Shown here one piece after another: positions 59,264 to 64,000 of a stretch of 64,000 bases of DNA (positions are counted from its first letter, which is position 1; each line of letters begins with the position of its first letter). Below the pieces are notes generated by a model. The model saw only the letters and a program-made list of their open reading frames with translations. It ran no database searches and had not been told where the DNA came from. This DNA comes from Trichaptum fuscoviolaceum (taxonomy: Eukaryota; Basidiomycota; Agaricomycetes; Hymenochaetales; Trichaptaceae). Location: positions 806,001-870,000 of the forward strand of contig CAJSYZ010000009.1 of the NCBI GenBank assembly GCA_910574455.1, written 5' to 3'. The translations under genes were made by a program, and so were the position numbers.

Positions 59264-59908
59264 CTAGGCGAAGTTCCAAGAACCGGTAATGACACCTTTG
59301 TCAAGTGGAGCGAAGTGCTTGAAGAGCGATGGGGACAAGTCGAGGCCCGCATACGGGCAGCCAGGGCACTGTATAAACAGCAGTCAGGCGCAGAGGTGGA
59401 CATGAAAATGCATTAACCCTACCTTGTCCACGATGGTCGCCGTCGCCGTCTTTCCGCTGTAAGATATCTTGATCTTTTTCTTGCAATGTTCTCCGTTTCC
59501 ATATTGCTTAAAAGGAACCGTCAGTGTTACAGATGACATAGATATTCTTTTAAGAGCATACATCGGCGTTCAAGGCGACTACCTACATGAGATTGTCAAG
59601 AGTCAATGCCATCATATTACTATTTGTTAAGAAGAATGGCTCACGTATTGGTTATCATTGTTTGTCTCTCCGCAGGCGCCCCTAAATAGTGATGAAGCCT
59701 GAGGTAACCCGGTAAGCCATTGTGAATTGCAGACTCACAAGCCAACTTCATAGTAGGTCATTCGAGCATTGGAGTAGCGTTTCTCTAGGCCGCGCTCCTC
59801 GACGGTCGCGTTGGTTACAGTCAAGACTTCGCTGGTGACAGGAGCAGGACTGGTGAGAACACCACACACGCAAGAAATGGAGAGAAAGACGAGGCTATAA
59901 AGCTTCAT
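59264..59908 (-). CDS. Secreted RlpA-like double-psi beta-barrel protein
   Basis: The exons are 59739-59908, 59645-59681 (37 nt), 59562-59582 (21 nt), 59423-59506 and 59264-59368, total 417 nt or 138 residues. A signal peptide (MKLYSLVFLSISCVCGVLTS) and a short pro-region ending in LEKR, a Kex2 site, precede the mature domain. That domain reads ARMTYYEVGLGACGETNNDNQYVVALNAD, then SGKTATATIVDK, CPGCPYAGLDLSPSLFKHFAPLDKGVITGSW, and ends in NFA. This is the RlpA/barwin-like barrel common in small secreted basidiomycete proteins, with four Cys likely paired. Related proteins bind cell-wall glycans or inhibit plant or host enzymes; activity here is unknown. All exons keep phase, so the gene looks intact. 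Confidence 0.9.
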
Positions 59909-62305
59909 GGTTGTTGGAGATTGTTGTAGAGGCTTTGTTGGTGCTTTCGAGGCAAGTCGATGGCTTGAGGGAAGAAAAGGCTTTGAGACAGGTATTTATT
60001 CAAATCCTGCCTACCGATAGGAAAGGACGATACTTGGGTCCAAGCACAAAGTCGGTCTTTTGCAGCCTAGTCCTTGCCGTGGTTCTCGCAGCTGATACCT
60101 CTTTCTCTCGTCGACTCTCCGATCGGTGTTGTAGGCAACACCGTGATTCCAGTTGATTGAGACATTGATCGACTAGCTATTTTGTTAGTGGCAGATGGTA
60201 GTTGGAGATTATTATCAGTGGAATGATTTATAGCGCGCACCATCTACCGCGCTTTTTGGTACCAACGACACGAAGATGCGTCTTCAGGAGTTGTTATACA
60301 GAAAATGAAAGGTCATCCAAACTAGGACACAGCGAAGCGTTGAAAGTCCGAAAGTTGCATCTCAGCGCTGCCAACCTCAGGAGAAGCGAATAGGCTCAAC
60401 AAAATCGCACTAGAAGCACACTCCGAAAAAAATACGAGAAGCTAGGACGTAGGTGAACTCCATTAGGAGTAAGACGAACATCCTTGATGAGCGGGAGATT
60501 TGAGGTCGTACGGACTCCAAGGTCACTACGCTCCACTAGATGTTAGTTAAATGCTCCGTGGACCGTAGCGAATCATCGTTCATGGAAGGATATGCCAGTG
60601 TGATATATAGAACACAGCTCCTCATATACCAGCCGGGCCGCACTGAAGACGCAGGAAATAGAAATTTGCATCAGTTTCAGCATACCGCCTACGCTAGACC
60701 ATCAGTTGAATAGTATGCACCAAATGCTAGTATAGCCCAACACGAGCCCGGCGAACCCTTCTTGCACCGTCTTCACGAAGGTTTGACCATGCCTTGATAG
60801 TTAACACTTCTCCTCCGAGCTCTCTCTATGAGGGTTTGCATTGATAATCTGCTCGTCTAGAATATCATTGAGATTATGAGAGTAAAGGCGTTCATGCAAA
60901 TTGTCTTCCTGGTGGTAGTGGTTCAAGAAAAGGAGCATCAGTTTCTCATGGTCACTGGTTGAGGTTAAGCAGTTCGGCACGCATGAGTGCCGCGGCGGAG
61001 TCTTGGGATTCGGACAATTCCGGATCGTCGCGTGTACGGACAACATCCCCCACTGTTCCCAATCCGTCAGTCCCTTCCTCTGTAGTATGATTACGTACAG
61101 AAACATTGAATGAAGGCACTATTCAGAACAGTAGTTACCTTAGAATTCTCCAGCGAAGTTAGGTGGCAAAATCAGAATCTCCCTAAAAGGATTGCCTTGT
61201 TCTGACTTGACTATAATTAAGGGTCTAAACCTTTCCATCTATGTGTATTTGGATTCTGGATAATCACATACGTTGTAGATCCATCACAAAACACTCTCAC
61301 GTAATCTGACCCTATCCATACTATTTTGTTTACACACTGCTAGAGAAACCACGAGCCAGACCTGACGCCCTCTTTTCTGGTGGACCGAACCGACAAAGCC
61401 ATTACCTCCGGATTTTCCGAGCAGCAATGAAAAGTTTACTAAGGAGAAGATATGAGGGGTAAACAAATGATAATGGTAAGGTGGACTCAGAGAAAGAATT
61501 TCAGCTGTAGATTCCACTCTTCATCCTGAAATTTGTTGCAGTAGTGGTAGTGTAGTAGCCTATTGTCGCTACACAAACCAGTTGGTGACCTATTCCGTTT
61601 CATTGTCGGTACCGACATTCGAAACGTCCTTGGTCCTTGGCTTACATCTTATCGCACTACCATCTTTCAGTATCCCACACAGGCCTCATGTCCTTGATAA
61701 AATAAGATCGGATAAGTTTATAATTTGATGCATGTATCCCTGCGATCTCGATCCGCACTCATTTCACAATAACTCTCGGATACCGATCTGAAAAATAATG
61801 GGATTTGGGAGCCCCTTTTCACTGCATCCGTGTCCCCCGCTTTTGGTAGAGATTGCGAGCACCCCACGATGGAAGTAACTCATCAAAAAGGGGTACATTT
61901 CCGAGTACACACTTAAGGGTATTTGTTGATGAGTTCTCATATGCAAATGATACTGGCTTAAATCGAGACGAGCAATCTCCGCCGAATCATACATAGTCAT
62001 CTGATGTTATGCTCTGGAAATAAGCTTCAGGATCACAGATTGTTCTCGCCCCTTTCCTTCCACACGACCGGCTTCTAGATGACCACCTAAATACTACTCC
62101 TCTCGATATTCGAGAGTCGAGAAATTTCGTTCTTGGCCCTCACAGTGAGCGTTCTTTGATATTTTCCAGGAAAGGAGTTCAGGAGAATGTATTCTAGTGG
62201 CTACGGAAGGGCTATCGATGCGGTTTGGAACAAGTAACATGATTTCTGTATTTTTGGACGTAAACTAGGTGGTTGTGAAGACTCCTGAGCAACTCAGTTA
62301 CATAT
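59909..62305. other. Gene-poor stretch, no supported gene
   Basis: About 2.4 kb. Open frames such as 60801-61106 (-) and 61284-61517 (-) do not resemble known proteins and lack matching exons. The left end holds the promoter of the RlpA-like gene. Confidence 0.4.
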
Positions 62306-63554
62306 CTATCTATCATCATTTTGACCAATTGCTCTCCCATAAGGCAGATTCAAGATTAGCCTCTCAAGATATTCGTTGTCAGTTTCGTTCAACCAACTTC
62401 TACTGAAGTTCGATTTCTTCGACAACTCAAAATCGATAATTCTGCATTTGTACTGGCGGCTCGGGGTGCTTTCATTTTGTGAAGCTTGTGTCTTGTCTTG
62501 ATAGGACTGATGATGATATTTGGTTGGCTCGGGAGCTTTGAGAATGTTTCCGTACTTGATATCCATATGAGAGATCCCTAGTTCCGCGAGCCTGTCATAC
62601 GCGTCGCATACCTCCTTCCTATATAACAATGCCAGTGTGAGTCAGCGTCAAGTGTGTTTAGTGAGAGGGAGAAGAAAAAGTTACGGACATCATATCCTGG
62701 GGAATAGGTTCGAGCATCGGCCAATTCTTGCCACCTAAAGGAAGATAAGGCTTCCCAAGCCTCTCTAAGATCAGAACAGGCACCACCACATCCCGGCTCT
62801 CTGAATCAAAGCTAGGATCATCGAACTGCTTGACTAGTTCAGCGTACTCCTCCTTGAAGTTTCCGATGTAGTCCAAAATGTTCTTCTCGCGGGTGATGTC
62901 ACTGGCGTTCTTCACTCGAGTATACTTCGTGAAGAACTGCGCAAGTCTGTTGTCATCGTTGACATATTCTTCCAACTCCAATTTATCGTCTTTCCAGAGT
63001 GGTTTGAATTCGCCCCGAAACCAAGGAAGGAAGACAACACCATCGCGGGGTATGCGTGCGTAGTACAAGCCAAAGAACCACGGTATGACCTCGCCTTGCA
63101 GAGTCTGCATCTCTTCGTAGTACCATGCTTCCCTAAGGATAGACTTGTTGAAGCCAGGTAGACCAAACTTTGCGACGAGAGGGGGGATGCGTACGCCAGA
63201 GGGTAGGTCGAGAGGCTCTAGCTCGAAGACATGACTAGAGCGCCCACTCCCTATGCAGTCACCCAGCTTCACGTTCAGGGTAAAAGGAAGATCGTGGTAC
63301 ATGCTTGTATGAAGCGCAGGATCCCGCAAACGCCGAACAGGCATCGGAATTTCACCATCTCTCTCAATATGGACCTTCTTTGGTTCAACAAAGTTTTCAG
63401 GAAGAATCGCCAGCTTACTGAAGGTCAGCGACACCTTCATTTTCGAGCTATCCAAAAGTATATTCTCGAATTTTAAAGTCATAGGCGCTGTCTGCTTAGT
63501 GTTAGAAGACGCGGTGCGCTATAGTAGACAACTCACTCGAACTTCGTTGTTCAT
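62306..63554 (-). CDS. Protein-kinase-like protein K5, inverted near-copy of K1
   Basis: The exons are 63537-63554 (18 nt, MNNEVR), 62689-63494 and 62306-62618, total 1137 nt or 378 residues. The acceptor at 63495 is followed by a second AG three bases on (AAGCAG), so a one-residue variant is possible. It has GSGRSSHVFELE, VAKFG, REAWYYEEMQTLQG, then DYIGNFKEEYAELVKQFDD where K1 is broken, HMDIKYGNIL, and CRIIDFELSKKS, closing with NLPYGRAIGQNDD. Long parts match K1 with only scattered base changes. It is intact, while K1 is not. The predicted fold is kinase-like with a DFE motif; the substrate is unknown. Confidence 0.86.
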
Positions 63555-64000
63555 TACCAGAGTGGAACGAGACTTGAATGAAACAGAGAGTCAAGAGGTC
63601 TTGTGCGCCGGTTAATCGACTCGGACCCTATATAGCTTTTCTTAGTATGTCTATATGTATCCTACAGACTGAGTTAACCGACAAAACGATACGAATCAGT
63701 CTAATCGCGCCCGAGTGGCAGCGCGTGCCTTCGGACGCCCGGGCACACTGGCAGGGCTGCCACTCGGAGGCAACTATGCCTTTTGGGACGCGGAGTACGC
63801 CAGTCACTGCCAGTGGCACGGCCCGGAGTCACTGGCAGCCTGAGGTTGTGCCAGTGCCGCGGCGCGGGAACTTTCTTGGTGGTAACTCCGCCCTTCAAGT
63901 TCTGGTAATCTTCTACGTCCTACCAGATACTTCTCACTATCCATGTTCATGCAAAGATTAACAGTCAATGATTTCGCACATGCTAGCAGTACTCAGTCGG
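63555..64000. promoter_or_regulatory. Upstream region of K5 with clustered CACTGGCA motifs
   Basis: Four copies of CACTGGCA or its complement TGCCAGTG lie within about 110 bp (63748-63856), some in palindromic order (CACTGCCAGTGGCA). The part is GC-rich. A frame at 63578-63961 is overlaid on these repeats and is probably not a gene. The window ends here. Confidence 0.4.

Overview
The window looks like nuclear chromosomal DNA of a basidiomycete fungus, most likely an Agaricomycete (a mushroom or polypore relative). The evidence is many short introns of about 48-60 nt with CTAAC-like branch points, compact genes on both strands, and protein families that are expanded in Agaricomycetes: DUF6533 and DUF6535 membrane proteins, MARVEL proteins, and fungal protein-kinase-like genes. 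No bacterial operon, CRISPR array, rRNA or tRNA gene was found. Exon models were made by hand from splice sites, reading frame and comparison of paralogues inside the window. Most models marked as complete sum to a multiple of three.

Layout. 0.2-4.5 kb: a DUF6533 membrane protein (-) divergent from mitochondrial dihydrolipoyl dehydrogenase (+). 5.0-11.1 kb: a nest of transposons. A short, gag-only copia-type LTR element with identical LTRs and a 5-bp target duplication is broken by a palindromic foldback element inside the gag zinc knuckle, and by two Helitron-like elements carrying a captured fragment of a BSD2/NDFIP-type gene. 11.7-20 kb: a conserved-looking unknown protein, a MARVEL protein and a coiled-coil protein. 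20.8-29.6 kb: three more DUF6533 genes. 30.8-35.1 kb: tandem F-box/RCC1-repeat genes. 35.7-39.5 kb: a second MARVEL gene and a DUF6535 gene. 40.2-46.7 kb: a tandem cluster of protein-kinase-like genes (two apparently intact, one frameshifted, one C-terminal fragment) with a repeat array inside it. 46.9-58.4 kb: a SUR7/PalI-like protein, EMC1, a tail-to-tail pair of paralogous unknown genes, and a UBE2S-type E2 enzyme. 59.3-63.6 kb: a secreted RlpA-like double-psi beta-barrel protein and a fifth kinase-like gene, a near copy of the broken one but inverted.

Housekeeping genes (DLD, EMC1, UBE2S) sit among fast-evolving, recently duplicated families. The strongest unusual signals are: (1) a strictly conserved 66-10-49-4-97 nt exon ladder, including 10-nt and 4-nt microexons, in three DUF6533 paralogues; (2) the four-element transposon nest with clean junctions; (3) a UBE2S orthologue that keeps the C-terminal APC/C-docking tail and has a first coding exon of only ATG; (4) the kinase-like cluster with its 7-nt deletion allele, catalytic-loop loss and inverted duplicate. 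I did not see a coherent new multi-gene system beyond these.
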